Assembly: GCA_964472545.1 (NCBI GenBank)
Contig: CAYYNP010000018.1
Coordinates: 1-63,152 of the forward strand
Reading direction: 5' to 3'
Source: CAYYNP01 sp964472545
GTDB taxonomy: Bacteria; Planctomycetota; Planctomycetia; Pirellulales; Thermoguttaceae
DNA: 63,152 bases
The position numbers were made by a program, and so were the translations under genes. This document shows positions 33,634 to 42,632 of this stretch, piece after piece (the stretch's first letter is position 1; every line of letters begins with the position of its first letter). Below the pieces are notes generated by a model, which did no database searches, was not told where the DNA came from, and was given only the letters and a program-made list of their open reading frames with translations.

Positions 33634-34539
33634 TCACCTCAGCAGCTTGGCGCGGAGCTTCTCGATCCGGCCCAGGGCTTGCTTCTTCTGATCTTCGGCG
33701 CCGATCGTCTTGGCGACCTTCACGGCGTCGGAGAGCACCTTCTTGACCTTGTCGGTCAGCCCGGCTTCGGCGAGCAACTCGGCGACGTCGGCCAGCATTT
33801 GGGCGCGGACGTCGGCGTCGGCGATCTCGTTGGCGACCTGCAGCGCCGAGTCGAACGTGGCCACGGCCGCCTCGACCCGACCGACGGCGTGTTGCCGGAC
33901 GGCCAAACCGGCGATCGCCTTGCACTGCACGGCGGTGTCGCTGAGCGTCCTGGCCAACACCAATCCCTCGTCGATCAGCCGGTCGGCCTCCTCCGTCTGG
34001 TCGATGGCGTGATAGCCGGTGGCAATAGTGCCCAACGCGAGGATGCGTCCGGCGGCGTCATCGAGGCTGCCGGCCATCGCCTCGGCGGCTCGCAGCGTCT
34101 TCTTGGCGTCGTCGATTTCGTTGGCGGCGGCCTGCGCCTTTGCCACGCGGGCCATCGCCCGAGCCTTGCTCTCGAGATCATTGATCTGCCGGGCCGCCTT
34201 GAGGGCCATTTCCGCGGCGCGGCGGCTGTCGGCCCGGTTGCCCAACTTCGCCTGCGATTCGGCCAGCGAAACGCAGACGCCGGCCTTGATCGACGCCTCT
34301 TCGATGTCGGTACAGGCCTTGGTGGCCAGTTCCAAGGTGTCGGCAGCGCCGGAGAGGTCTTCCGCCTCGATCTGCTCCTTGGCGATCTTGATCAGTGCCT
34401 TCGCCCGGGCGTCGGGGGCCGATTTCTTCTGCGCCGTGGCGATCCGCTCTTCGATCGTCGGCTCCGACGACCCACCGCATCCGGCAACCAGCCAGCAACA
34501 CAGCCCGATCACCCACATCCGCACACATCCGCGTCTCAT
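33634..34539 (-). CDS. Helical-repeat (TPR-like) lipoprotein
   Basis: A 301-residue predicted lipoprotein. Signal peptide with lipobox WLVAGC at about residue 20; the mature part is a solenoid of about 36-42-residue helix pairs rich in Ala (for example AKALIKIAKEQIEAEDLSGA, then ARVAKAQAAANEIDDAKKTL). The ATG at 34539 with GAGGTG upstream gives the signal peptide. A protein-protein scaffold at the envelope is likely; no specific partner is visible. It converges with the LuxR-type gene with 14 bp between stops. Confidence 0.75.
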   Translation of the reverse strand: MRRGCVRMWVIGLCCWLVAGCGGSSEPTIEERIATAQKKSAPDARAKALIKIAKEQIEAEDLSGAADTLELATKACTDIEEASIKAGVCVSLAESQAKLGNRADSRRAAEMALKAARQINDLESKARAMARVAKAQAAANEIDDAKKTLRAAEAMAGSLDDAAGRILALGTIATGYHAIDQTEEADRLIDEGLVLARTLSDTAVQCKAIAGLAVRQHAVGRVEAAVATFDSALQVANEIADADVRAQMLADVAELLAEAGLTDKVKKVLSDAVKVAKTIGAEDQKKQALGRIEKLRAKLLR

Positions 34540-34700
34540 CGAATCACCTCGCAAACCTTTACCTCTGTTCCTTTGCCCAAACAAGTCCGCCCGAGTAAGT
34601 TCGCCCCAGCAAGCCCCTCTTCAGTGCATTATACCGCAGCCGCGTCGCGCTGCGGCTACAAGTCTTCGGAGTGCGGCCATCCTTCCAACGGAGACGGAGC

Positions 34701-35933
34701 CTAGAAAACCAACCGGATCTTCTCGAGCCGCCGCTGCGTCTCGGCCATCAGCGCGTCTTCGGCCGCCTCGTCTTTGGCCTCGTAGGTCACCGAAAACCGC
34801 AAATAGGCCCCCGCGTCGTCCCACGGCACCGTGCAGATCGATTGTTCCGTGATCAGGTACTGGCTGGCCGCCTCGGCCGAGTCGAACGCCGACCCGTCGG
34901 CAAGACCCTGCGGTGCGGGCGTGTAAAGGAAGTACGAGCCGCCGGGCATCCGACAGTCGAAGCCGCAACGCCGCAGCGTGTCGACCAGTTTCTCCAGCCG
35001 CCGATGGTACTTCGCCCGAACCTGCCGCGGAATCTCCGCATCGTCCAGCGCCGCCACGGCCGCCTTTTGCACTGCGATGAACTGCCCCGAATCGCAGTTG
35101 TCCTTCACGTCGGCAAACGCAGCCACCAACCGCTCGTGGCCACAGACCCAGCCGATCCGCCAGCCGATCATGTTCCAGCCCTTCGACAACGAATGGACCT
35201 CGATGCCGACGTCTTTGGCACCGGGCACCTGCAGGAAGCTCAGCGGCTCGGCCTCGTACGAGAGCATCATATGGGCCGCGTCCTGGACCACCACCACGCG
35301 GTTCTGCTGCGCAAAATCGACCACCTTGGCGTAGAAGTCCCGCGTGGCCATCTTGCCCGTGGGGCTGTTCGGGTAGTTGATCACCAGCAGCTTAGCGCGG
35401 CGCAAGACATCGTCGGGAATCGAATCCAGATCGGGCAGGAAGTCGTTCTCGGCCAACAACGGAAGCCTGTGGACCTCGCCGCCGAAATACTGCGTGTGGG
35501 TGCCGGCGACCGGATAGCCCGGCGTGGTCATCAACGCCACGTCGCCCGGGTCGATCAACGTTGCCGGCAGCATGGCCAACGCCGTCTTCGACCCGATGCA
35601 GTGGTTTACTTCCGCGACCGGATCGAGGTCGACGCCAAACTCCCGGGCCATCAACCGCGCGGCCGCCTCTTTGAACTGAGCGATCCCGTTATCGGCGTAG
35701 CCGCGGTTGGCCGGCTCGTCGATCGCCTCGGCCATCACCCGACGCACGGCCACCGGGGCCATCTCGTCGTTCTCGCCGATGCCGAAATCGATCAGCTCCC
35801 GCTCGGGATGCCCAGCCAACGCTTCGCGTTTCGCCCGTTTGATCTTCTCGAACTTATAGATCTCCGTCCCCTTACCGTAGCTGATGCCACCAATTCGTTG
35901 GGCAAAAAGCTGTTGGAAATAGGGGTCGCTCAT
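34701..35933 (-). CDS. dapL: LL-diaminopimelate aminotransferase
   Basis: A 410-residue class I PLP aminotransferase that makes LL-diaminopimelate from tetrahydrodipicolinate in one step, for lysine and (if present) peptidoglycan. Diagnostic features: the long N terminus with RIGGISYGKGTEIYKFEKI, FGIGENDEMAP, GYADNGIAQFKEA and the cofactor lysine in VHSLSKGWNMIGWRIGW (about residue 272); INYPNSPTGKMA carries the Asn ligand. The length is normal for DapL. The DapL variant is used by many planctomycetes, chlamydiae and plants. The ATG at 35933 is the only start that gives the family N terminus. Confidence 0.93.
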   Translation of the reverse strand: MSDPYFQQLFAQRIGGISYGKGTEIYKFEKIKRAKREALAGHPERELIDFGIGENDEMAPVAVRRVMAEAIDEPANRGYADNGIAQFKEAAARLMAREFGVDLDPVAEVNHCIGSKTALAMLPATLIDPGDVALMTTPGYPVAGTHTQYFGGEVHRLPLLAENDFLPDLDSIPDDVLRRAKLLVINYPNSPTGKMATRDFYAKVVDFAQQNRVVVVQDAAHMMLSYEAEPLSFLQVPGAKDVGIEVHSLSKGWNMIGWRIGWVCGHERLVAAFADVKDNCDSGQFIAVQKAAVAALDDAEIPRQVRAKYHRRLEKLVDTLRRCGFDCRMPGGSYFLYTPAPQGLADGSAFDSAEAASQYLITEQSICTVPWDDAGAYLRFSVTYEAKDEAAEDALMAETQRRLEKIRLVF

Positions 35934-36143
35934 GGTCCGTCCGCAGGGATTCGGGTGCCGTTTGGGTGAAACACAAGAGCAGTCTATCGCAACCGCAGCA
36001 GGCGGACAAGCGGGGGGCTGTCGTCTCCCCCGGACGAGACCACGAAGCCGCCCAGCCCCACAGTCCAACCTCAACTTGCCCACACGCTGCCTAGGATGAT
36101 AATAGGAGAAGTGTCGCCGTCGCACAGCAAGAAGAGGTCTCCC

Positions 36144-37262
36144 ATGCAATCCAAGACGTCACTCGCGCTATGGGTCTACGTTCTCTGCTCAACCTCCGGC
36201 GCCCTCGCCGAACAGCCGGGCGAGATTCAACCGACGCGATACTCGGGCATGTGCGATGCCTCGGCCGCCGTGGCGCTCGATTCGTTGACCCTGATTGTGG
36301 CCGACGACGAACGCAACACGCTGCAAGTCTATCGGGCGGACCGCCCCGGGCCGCCGATGCGGTCGTTTCCTTGGGACACCGCCTTGGGCATCCGCCCCGG
36401 CGACGACCACCCGGAGGCCGACGTCGAAGGGGCGGCCGCGTTGCAGGGGCGGGTCTATTGGATCACCTCGCACGGCCGCAACAAAAAGGGGAAATGGCGG
36501 GCCAACCGCCATCGCTTCTTCGCCACGGCCGTCACCCGCACGCCCGACGGCCTGGAAGCCCGGCCGTTTGGCAAACCCTGCACGACCTTGATCGGCGATT
36601 TGGTCAAGGACCGCCGCATGCGGCCGTTGCGGCTCGACGCGGCATACGGTTGGGGCGTCGAGAAGTCCGAGCCGTTGGCGCCGAAGCAAAGCGGTATGAA
36701 CGTCGAGGGCTTAGCGGCCACGCCCGACGGCCGCTCGCTGCTGATCGGCTTCCGCAATCCGTTGCCCGGCGGACGGGCGTTGATCGTGCCGCTAGAGAAT
36801 CCGGCCGACGTGTTGACCGCCCAGGCAGCCCCGCAATTCGGTGCTCCGATTCTGCTGCTGCTGGAATACCCCACGTCGGGCCGTGCGGTGGCGCTGGGTA
36901 TCCGCAGCATCGCCTACAGCCGTCACCACGAGGCCTACCTGATCGCCGCCGGCCCGTCGGATACGCGCAAGGCGTTCGCCCTGTTCCGCTGGTCCGGCGC
37001 CGCCGGCGAGGCCCCCCAGTTGCTCGCTCGCCCCACGGCCGCCTTGATGGGCGTCCGGGATTTCGCGCCCGAGGCCCTGGTCGTCTTCCCCGGCCGCAGC
37101 GCGATCCAACTGCTCAGCGACGACGGCTCGCTTGCAGTCCGCGTCGCCTCCCCGGCCGAATGCCTCCCCGACACGTACGACAACGGCTACTGCGAAGCCA
37201 AGTACCTTCTCGACCACCGCCGCAAGACGTTCAAGAGCGTCTTCATTGCCGTGCCGAAATAG
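36144..37262 (+). CDS. Secreted DUF3616-like beta-propeller protein
   Basis: A 372-residue exported protein. Signal peptide at residues 1-23; the mature part is all-beta, with DVEGAAALQGRVYWITSHGR (about residues 91-110) and MNVEGLAATPDGRSLLIGFR (about residues 188-207), the paired motifs of DUF3616 proteins. Its role is unknown. The ATG at 36144 has AAGAGGT upstream. Confidence 0.78.
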   Translation: MQSKTSLALWVYVLCSTSGALAEQPGEIQPTRYSGMCDASAAVALDSLTLIVADDERNTLQVYRADRPGPPMRSFPWDTALGIRPGDDHPEADVEGAAALQGRVYWITSHGRNKKGKWRANRHRFFATAVTRTPDGLEARPFGKPCTTLIGDLVKDRRMRPLRLDAAYGWGVEKSEPLAPKQSGMNVEGLAATPDGRSLLIGFRNPLPGGRALIVPLENPADVLTAQAAPQFGAPILLLLEYPTSGRAVALGIRSIAYSRHHEAYLIAAGPSDTRKAFALFRWSGAAGEAPQLLARPTAALMGVRDFAPEALVVFPGRSAIQLLSDDGSLAVRVASPAECLPDTYDNGYCEAKYLLDHRRKTFKSVFIAVPK

Positions 37263-37288
37263 GCGCCGCAAGAACAGAACTCGGGCCG

Positions 37289-37320
37289 GGTGCCATGCTC
37301 ACGCTCGCCGTGGGCATGTT
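37289..37320. repeat. Single-arm intergenic palindrome
   Basis: The sequence GGGTGCCATGCTCACGCTCG continues into CCGTGGGCATG. It is a degenerate half of the element at 14845-14920, located just after the DUF3616-like gene. Confidence 0.6.
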
Positions 37321-37346
37321 GGGTGTTGGCGAGGTGCAAGAGGAAC

Positions 37347-37436
37347 CTACACGAGAATCACCAGCAGCAGCGTCGACAACACCAGTCCGGCGGTCACCAG
37401 CAACTCTTCCCGTGTCACGCTCTGTTTGCCGTGCAT
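37347..37436 (-). CDS. Putative 29-residue single-span membrane protein
   Basis: A small reading frame, MHGKQSVTREELL, then a hydrophobic helix (VTAGLVLSTLLLVILV). GGGGGA lies 5 bp before the ATG at 37436, which favours translation. It lies alone in the 550-bp interval between the DUF3616-like gene and the dinD-like pseudogene, on the opposite strand. Similar miniature membrane proteins are easily missed by annotation. The rest of the interval (37437-37815) shows no gene. Confidence 0.45.
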   Translation of the reverse strand: MHGKQSVTREELLVTAGLVLSTLLLVILV

Positions 37437-37815
37437 GGTTTCCCCCGGCGATCCGTTCGACGTGCCCGGCTTGCCCCGAAAGTCCTTCTCCCCCACCAAC
37501 CCCATCGGCCGGTTGCCCACCGGACCGCCGGCATATCGCGCACTTCCCGCACAGGCGGCAAATCTGTTGCGGCCGGAATAATCGGCAAGGTTTGCCAGGC
37601 GAAGTGCCACGCTTGTGTTCGCGATCACCACGCCACACACGGTCATCCTCGGAATCCCGTGAGTGAGGTGCCTTACGACTGGCGGACACTCGGGGTGAGG
37701 GTAGAATACTGGGGCGATAATCGTTTCATGCTCGGCCATCGCCACGAAGACTCTTCGTCAAAGATTTGCGTAAGATAGGCTGCGTCGTCGGCACTTGCCG
37801 GTAAGGAGTGCGTCA

Positions 37816-38148
37816 ATGAAACACGAAACCGTAATCACGCTCACGGCCACTTTCGAGTCGCACGCGCAAGAGACCGAAGAGGGCGTCGAATTCTGGCTCG
37901 CGCGGGATTTGCAGCATCTGCTGGGCTACTCGAAGTGGGACAACTTCCTCAACGTCGTCTCCAAGGCTAAGACGGCTTGTGAACTCTCCGGCCACGAGAT
38001 TCTGGACCATTTTGCCGACGTCGGGAAAATGGTCGAACTGGGTTCTGGCAGCAGGCGGGAAATCGACGAGGTCATGCTCTGCACGCAAGGCGAGTAAGTC
38101 GCGAATGCGTGTGATCGTACGGCGGCATCCGTCGGCGCGAGCCCCTAA
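37816..38148 (+). pseudogene. Truncated DinD-like (DNA-damage-inducible protein D) gene
   Basis: A reading frame of 93 residues from ATG 37816 (AAGGAG 8 bp upstream) to the TAA at 38095-38097. It contains the N-terminal BRO/DinD region: EFWLARDLQHLLGYSKWDNF, NVVSKAKTACELSGHEI and ADVGKMVELGSGSRREIDEV. Intact DinD proteins are about 270-300 residues; here the frame breaks just after EVMLC, where relatives have a tyrosine-rich YACYLI stretch. Traces of that stretch (GCGTGTGATCGTACGGCGGC) persist downstream in a changed frame up to about 38148, where the next gene begins. A degenerate remnant is the best reading; a short functional form is less likely. Confidence 0.75.
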
Positions 38149-39053
38149 TGCAGCACCTCTCCCCGCGTCACGTCGCCCGGCACGTCGAGCAACTGGATCG
38201 TGGCCATGGTCTTCATTGCCTTGTGATCGGCGAACGTCCAAACGACCTTCTTCTGCCGCGTAACTTCGATCGCGTGCGGGGACGTGCCGAGGCGGCCGTG
38301 GCCGAGCCAGTTGGTCATCACGGTGTTGCCGTTGGGCAGCCGTTGCAGGCCGGTCATGAAGGCCAGACTAATGCCGGGCAGGTCCTCGCTGGTCACTTGC
38401 CAGACGATCTTGCCGTCGCGGTCGACTTCGAGTACACGGGGCGGGTTCTTCGCCCGGTCGCCGCAGGCGATTAGCGTGTTGCCGTCGGGTAGCCGGATCG
38501 CGCTGTGGGGGCCGCCGGGAACGTCGATCTGGCGGACTTGCTTGCCCGTGGCGTCGTACTCCCGGACGTAGCCCGGGCCGTAGTGGGCCACCAGATAATG
38601 GCCGTTGGCCAGCCGCCGGGCGTTGCGCATGAAGGCGTGGCCGCCGCTTTGGCCCTCGGGCAGCAGACAGACTTCTTTGACGACCTTGCCTTTGGGGTCG
38701 ACCTCGAGCAGGCGCCCGGCGTTGCATTCGGCGATGAACGTGTTGCCGTCGGGCAGGCGCTGGCAGGCGTAGATCTCGCTTTTCGACTCGTAGTTGAAGA
38801 CCACCCGCCGCTGCCGGTCGACCTCCTTCACGCCGTGGCCGGTGACGAACAGCAGGTTGCCGCCGGGCAACACCCAGAGGTCGTTGCAATGCGGGGCCGG
38901 ATACTCGAATTCGACCTTGCCCTCGGCCGAGACCAGCATCACCTTGCCGCCGCTGTAGTCGCCGCAGGCGAACGGGTGGGTGATCGGCTCGGCCGCGTAT
39001 GTCGCCGACGTGAGTATCAAGATTGAGATCAGGGCGATTGCCAGCGGCTTCAT
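38145..39053 (-). CDS. Secreted six-bladed beta-propeller (PQQ-like/NHL-type) protein
   Basis: A 302-residue exported protein. Signal peptide at residues 1-20, then repeated blades with the pattern RLPDGNTLIACGDR, RLANGHYLVAHYGPG and RLPNGNTVMTNWLGHG. The DGN-type turns are like those of PQQ-binding or arylsulfotransferase-type propellers, but no catalytic residues can be assigned. GAGGAGA lies 7 bp before the ATG. A periplasmic ligand-binding role is possible. Confidence 0.78.
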   Translation of the reverse strand: MKPLAIALISILILTSATYAAEPITHPFACGDYSGGKVMLVSAEGKVEFEYPAPHCNDLWVLPGGNLLFVTGHGVKEVDRQRRVVFNYESKSEIYACQRLPDGNTFIAECNAGRLLEVDPKGKVVKEVCLLPEGQSGGHAFMRNARRLANGHYLVAHYGPGYVREYDATGKQVRQIDVPGGPHSAIRLPDGNTLIACGDRAKNPPRVLEVDRDGKIVWQVTSEDLPGISLAFMTGLQRLPNGNTVMTNWLGHGRLGTSPHAIEVTRQKKVVWTFADHKAMKTMATIQLLDVPGDVTRGEVLH

Positions 39054-39108
39054 CGGGCGTCTCCTCGTTGGGGTACGGATTGTTGTTCAGACTGTCAACG
39101 CGGGAGCC

Positions 39109-39291
39109 CGAAAACGGGGGCTGGCTCCATTGATGACCGGTACGGCAGTGGTGTTTCGTATTGCCGACGGTGCCTGCCCCTTTTCGGGCGGGGGCACCGG
39201 GGTGCCGTGGAAAAAGGGGACAGGCACCGAGCCGGCAACGTCTTCGCGCAGGTCCGGCGTCTACGGCGGCTCGGAGCCAGTCCCCATTCTC
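39109..39291. repeat. Nested intergenic inverted repeats (gap 39054-39457)
   Basis: No gene is seen in this gap. The outer arms are GAAAACGGGGGCTGGCTCC (39109-39127) and GGAGCCAGTCCCCATTCTC (39273-39291). The inner arms are CGGTGCCTGCCCCTTTTC (39168-39185) and AAAAAGGGGACAGGCACCG (39211-39229). The remainder up to 39457 is unremarkable and should hold the promoter of the SDR gene. Confidence 0.75.
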
Positions 39292-39457
39292 CACTCCACG
39301 TTTACAGCCTGAGACTGTGATCCTCCAATTATAACTGGTGTGTCACGACTTCGGAGAAGCCACATGGCTTTATGTTGAGCCGGGGGAGTTGACATGGGGG
39401 TCACGCCGGGCACAATTGGGGGCTGTGGTTTGACGCAATTGCACGATGAGGATGTTG

Positions 39458-40240
39458 ATGGATCTGGAACTGAAAGACAAAGTGGCCCTGGTGACCGGCG
39501 GCTCGCGCGGTTTGGGCAAGGCGATCTGCCTGAGTTTGGCTGCCGAGGGCGTGAAGGTGGCGGTCAACTACTTCCGCAGTGCCGACGGCAGCGTCGATCT
39601 GGCCGACGAGGCCGAGGCGGCGGTCGCGGAGATTGCCAACACACACGGCGTCGAGGCGATGGCCCTGCCGGGCGACGTCTCGCGCGAGGAAGACGTCGTC
39701 GAGATGTTCCGCCTGATCGAGGAGCGGTTCTCGCAGGTCGATCTGCTGGTCAACAACGCGGCCGTTTGTCCCACGTGCCAGGTCAAAGATATGTCGCTGG
39801 AAGTCTGGCGGCAGACGGTCGACGTGAATCTCAACGGCACGTTCCTGGTCTGTCGGGAGTTGGTTAAGCGGCTTGTCGACGCCGAGCGGCCGGGGCGGAT
39901 CGTCAACATCTCGTCGCAGGCGGCTTTCCGCGGCTCGACCACCGGCCACGCCCCCTACGACGCCAGCAAGGGCGGCATCGTCTCGTTCACCGTGGCGTTG
40001 GCCCGGGAAACGGCCGAACACGGCATCACGGTCAACTCGGTCGCCCCGGGCATGATCCACACCGAGATGACCGCCGGCACGATCAGCCGCAATCGAGAAA
40101 AGTACCTCGCGCGGATCCCGCTACGGCGGATCGCCGAGCCGGAGGAGATCGCCAAGGTCGTCGTGTTCCTGGCCTCCGCCGGAGCCAGCTACATGACCGG
40201 GGCCACGGTCGACGTGAGCGGTGGGATGTTGATGCGATAA
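39458..40240 (+). CDS. Short-chain dehydrogenase/reductase (FabG-like)
   Basis: A 260-residue classical SDR. Cofactor motif VTGGSRGLGKAI (about residues 12-23), NNAA (about residue 96), catalytic serine in VNISSQAAFRG (about residue 150) and YDASKGG (YxxxK, about residues 163-167). It is 120 bp upstream of an FGGY sugar kinase in the same orientation, so polyol or sugar oxidation feeding that kinase is more likely than fatty-acid synthesis; this is inference. The start at 39458 has GAGGA 5 bp upstream; an ATG at 39446 would add four residues. Confidence 0.88.
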   Translation: MDLELKDKVALVTGGSRGLGKAICLSLAAEGVKVAVNYFRSADGSVDLADEAEAAVAEIANTHGVEAMALPGDVSREEDVVEMFRLIEERFSQVDLLVNNAAVCPTCQVKDMSLEVWRQTVDVNLNGTFLVCRELVKRLVDAERPGRIVNISSQAAFRGSTTGHAPYDASKGGIVSFTVALARETAEHGITVNSVAPGMIHTEMTAGTISRNREKYLARIPLRRIAEPEEIAKVVVFLASAGASYMTGATVDVSGGMLMR

Positions 40241-40245
40241 GTCTT

Positions 40246-40336
40246 ATAGTAGTCATCTCGCTGCGGCGAGATGTCAATGCGTCTCGCCAAGGCGAGTCGC
40301 ACGGAGGTTCATCTTGCGGAGCAAGATGACTACTAT
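40246..40336. repeat. Three-hairpin variant of the REPIN-like element
   Basis: ATAGTAGTC and GACTACTAT ends as in the 60-bp copies, but with three hairpin modules (ATCTCGCTGCGGCGAGAT, GTCTCGCCAAGGCGAGTC and ATCTTGCGGAGCAAGAT), giving 91 bp. It lies 25 bp upstream of the kinase start and contains no start for that gene. Confidence 0.85.
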
Positions 40337-40360
40337 GGGTGTGAAATGAAAGGTGACGCC

Positions 40361-41896
40361 ATGGATTACCTGATGGGCATCGACTTAGGCTCGACCAGCC
40401 TCAAGGCGGTGATCTACGACCTCGACGGCAACGCGGCGGCCAGCGGCAGCCGGGCGACCGAGCAGTTCCACCCCGACGCCGACCATCCCGAATGGGTCGT
40501 CTGGCAGCCGGAACAGATCTTCGGCGGTACGGCGGCGGCCATTCGCGACGCGGTCGCGACGCTGGACGACCCGCGCGACGTCAAGGCGGTCGCCGTCACC
40601 GGCATGGGCATGGACGGCGTGCCGCTGGACGGCGACGGGCAATGGCTCTATCCGTTCATCTCCTGGCACTGCCCGCGGACCGGCCCGCAGTTGGACTGGT
40701 GGAAGGAGAATATCGGGGCCGAAAAGTCGTTCGCCGTCGGCGGCAACCCGCTCTGGCATATCTGCTCGGCGCTGCGGATCCTCTGGATGCAAGAGCACGA
40801 GCCGGAGATCCTCGCCCGTACGGATAAGTGGCTGTTGATCGAAGACTTCATGAACTTCATGCTCAGCGGCCGTCGGGCGACCGACTACAGCATGGCCTCG
40901 AACACGCTGCTGTTCGACCAGCACACCCAGACCTGGTCGGACGAGATGCTGACGGCCTCGGGCATCGACGGCCGGCTGCTGGCCGATCCGCATCCCAGTG
41001 GAACGCTGCTGGGCGAGATCACCGCCAAGGCGGCCGAAGCCACCGGACTGGCCGAGGGCACGCCGGTGGTGCTTGGCGGACACGACCACATCTGCGGCAC
41101 GCTGCCGGTCGGGGCGTTCGAGCCGGGGGTGGTGCTCGACGTGACCGGCACCTGGGAGAGCGTGCTGATCGCGATGACCGAGCCGAACCTTACGCCCGAG
41201 TTTCAGAAGACCGGCATGATGGTGCAGTCGCACGTGGCCGAGGGCCGCTATTCAGCCGCAGGGGCGACGGTGGCGGCCGATATGCTCGAATGGTATCGGG
41301 CTCAGTTCGGCGCCGAGGCTACGGCCAAAGCGGCCGACGAAGGCGGGGCCGACTGGGACTACCTGATGGCCGCCGCGGCCGAGTCGCCGCCGGGTGCCCA
41401 TCGCGTGATGTTCCTGCCGCACATGTCGGGGGTGAGTTGCCCGCTGGTCGACGAGCGCAGCCTGGGAGCCTTCGTAGGATTGAGCAATCGGGCCACCTCC
41501 GGCGATTTCGTCCGCGCGATGATCGAAGGGCTCGACTACCAGTTCCGCGACATCGTGACCACGATCGAGGCCAATTCCAACGCCGAGCTCGAGAAATTCC
41601 TGGCCGTGGGTGGGGCCACGCGCAACGAGTTCTGGATGCAGAACAAGGCCGACGTGCTCGGCTGCCCGATCGAGGTGCCCGACGTCGAAGAGGCCTCGCC
41701 CCTGGGTGCCGCCATCCTGGCCGGCATCGGTGTGGGGCTTTACGCCGACGAGCAAGACGCCTTCCGCCGCGTCTACAAACCCGGCAAGACCTTCCAGCCC
41801 GACGCGGAGTTGTCGAAGTTCTACGCCGAGAAGTTTGAAATCTACAAGCAACTCTATCCGGCGTTGGGACCGATCAGTCATCGGTTGGGGAGTTAG
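40361..41896 (+). CDS. FGGY-family carbohydrate kinase
   Basis: A 511-residue sugar kinase of the xylulokinase/gluconokinase/glycerol kinase superfamily. N-terminal ATP phosphate loop LMGIDLGSTSLKAVIYD (residues about 4-20), substrate-side VTGMGMDGVPLDG, catalytic aspartate in VLGGHDHICGTLP and the FGGY-like adenosine motif KFLAVGGATRNEFWMQNKAD (about residues 407-426). The specific sugar (for example xylulose or erythritol type) cannot be told. The ATG at 40361 is chosen for AAAGGTGA 5 bp upstream; further 5' codons would read the palindromic repeat. Confidence 0.9.
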   Translation: MDYLMGIDLGSTSLKAVIYDLDGNAAASGSRATEQFHPDADHPEWVVWQPEQIFGGTAAAIRDAVATLDDPRDVKAVAVTGMGMDGVPLDGDGQWLYPFISWHCPRTGPQLDWWKENIGAEKSFAVGGNPLWHICSALRILWMQEHEPEILARTDKWLLIEDFMNFMLSGRRATDYSMASNTLLFDQHTQTWSDEMLTASGIDGRLLADPHPSGTLLGEITAKAAEATGLAEGTPVVLGGHDHICGTLPVGAFEPGVVLDVTGTWESVLIAMTEPNLTPEFQKTGMMVQSHVAEGRYSAAGATVAADMLEWYRAQFGAEATAKAADEGGADWDYLMAAAAESPPGAHRVMFLPHMSGVSCPLVDERSLGAFVGLSNRATSGDFVRAMIEGLDYQFRDIVTTIEANSNAELEKFLAVGGATRNEFWMQNKADVLGCPIEVPDVEEASPLGAAILAGIGVGLYADEQDAFRRVYKPGKTFQPDAELSKFYAEKFEIYKQLYPALGPISHRLGS

Positions 41897-41916
41897 TACT
41901 CCGCACACCGAGCTTG

Positions 41917-41952
<36 letters not shown>

Positions 41953-41971
41953 TCATTGCTTTGCATTCTGG

Positions 41972-42043
41972 GGGGCCACCGGCAGTAGCCTGTCGAATTG
42001 GTCGAGCAGTCCGCCGTGGGCGGGAATCTTGGTCTCCAGATCC
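41972..42043 (-). pseudogene. 72-bp remnant of a cdsA 3' region
   Basis: These 72 bases align without gaps to 42709-42780 of the intact cdsA (59 of 72 identical by eye). Read on the minus strand they give DLETKIPAHGGLLDQFDRLL, which preserves the CDP-diglyceride synthase signature that cdsA has as DLGTVIPAHGGLLDRFDSLL. The remnant begins at the stop codon of the DUF6210-like gene and ends before the 41919-41950 repeat. The divergence means that it is not a fresh copy. Confidence 0.85.
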
Positions 42044-42558
42044 TAATCGCAGTTCTGGTATACCAGGACCCCCGGTCCTTCGGTTGTTACTACCGGCACC
42101 CAAGCCTCACAGATCTCCTCAAGGCGGGCGTCATCTAGTCTTAGAGCCGTTCGCGAATCCTCATCACCTGCTCGATGGCGGCATGACCAGAAGGGAATGG
42201 CCGCCACAAGTTCCCTTAGACGCTCGACGCGGTCGTCTGGGACTCTAGAAGTTGCCCAGTTGTAGCAGCAAGCGCGGCCTTGATGGAAGACCGTCGTGAG
42301 TTCGCTTGGATCGATCGGCCCGTCGTCGACATTCACCTTCAGGCCGGAGAGCGGTACAAGGTATCCTTCGGCTAGCCGCTCGTCGCACCGAATGCCTCCA
42401 CACTGGTTGGCGTAGACCACGCCAGTCTGAGATTCAATTATGACGGCTGCCCACGGAGGCGATGTTCCGTCGGGATCCAGGAAGACGTATCGTAGCTGCC
42501 CATCTGCGATACGGCTACTCAGGTCGGCCTGTCTTGCTTCAAGACCCAACGGTCTCAC
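42043..42558 (-). CDS. DUF6210-like protein
   Basis: A 171-residue small protein. RYVFLDPDGTSPPWAAVIIE (about residues 23-42), GVVYANQCGG, EGYLVPLSG and the C-terminal AWVPVVTTEGPGVLVYQN resemble DUF6210, often isolated small genes of unknown function, sometimes suspected to be immunity proteins. The start (GTG at 42558) is not strongly supported. It sits between cdsA and a cdsA remnant and so appears to have been inserted. Its GC is lower than that of cdsA. No toxin is seen nearby. Confidence 0.65.
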   Translation of the reverse strand: MRPLGLEARQADLSSRIADGQLRYVFLDPDGTSPPWAAVIIESQTGVVYANQCGGIRCDERLAEGYLVPLSGLKVNVDDGPIDPSELTTVFHQGRACCYNWATSRVPDDRVERLRELVAAIPFWSCRHRAGDEDSRTALRLDDARLEEICEAWVPVVTTEGPGVLVYQNCD

Positions 42559-42632
42559 CCTGCGTAACTTGCTTATCGGTAGTCTCTGTCGATCACCTGT
42601 AGGGAAGCAGCCGGTCTCCCTTCTTGTTGCCG

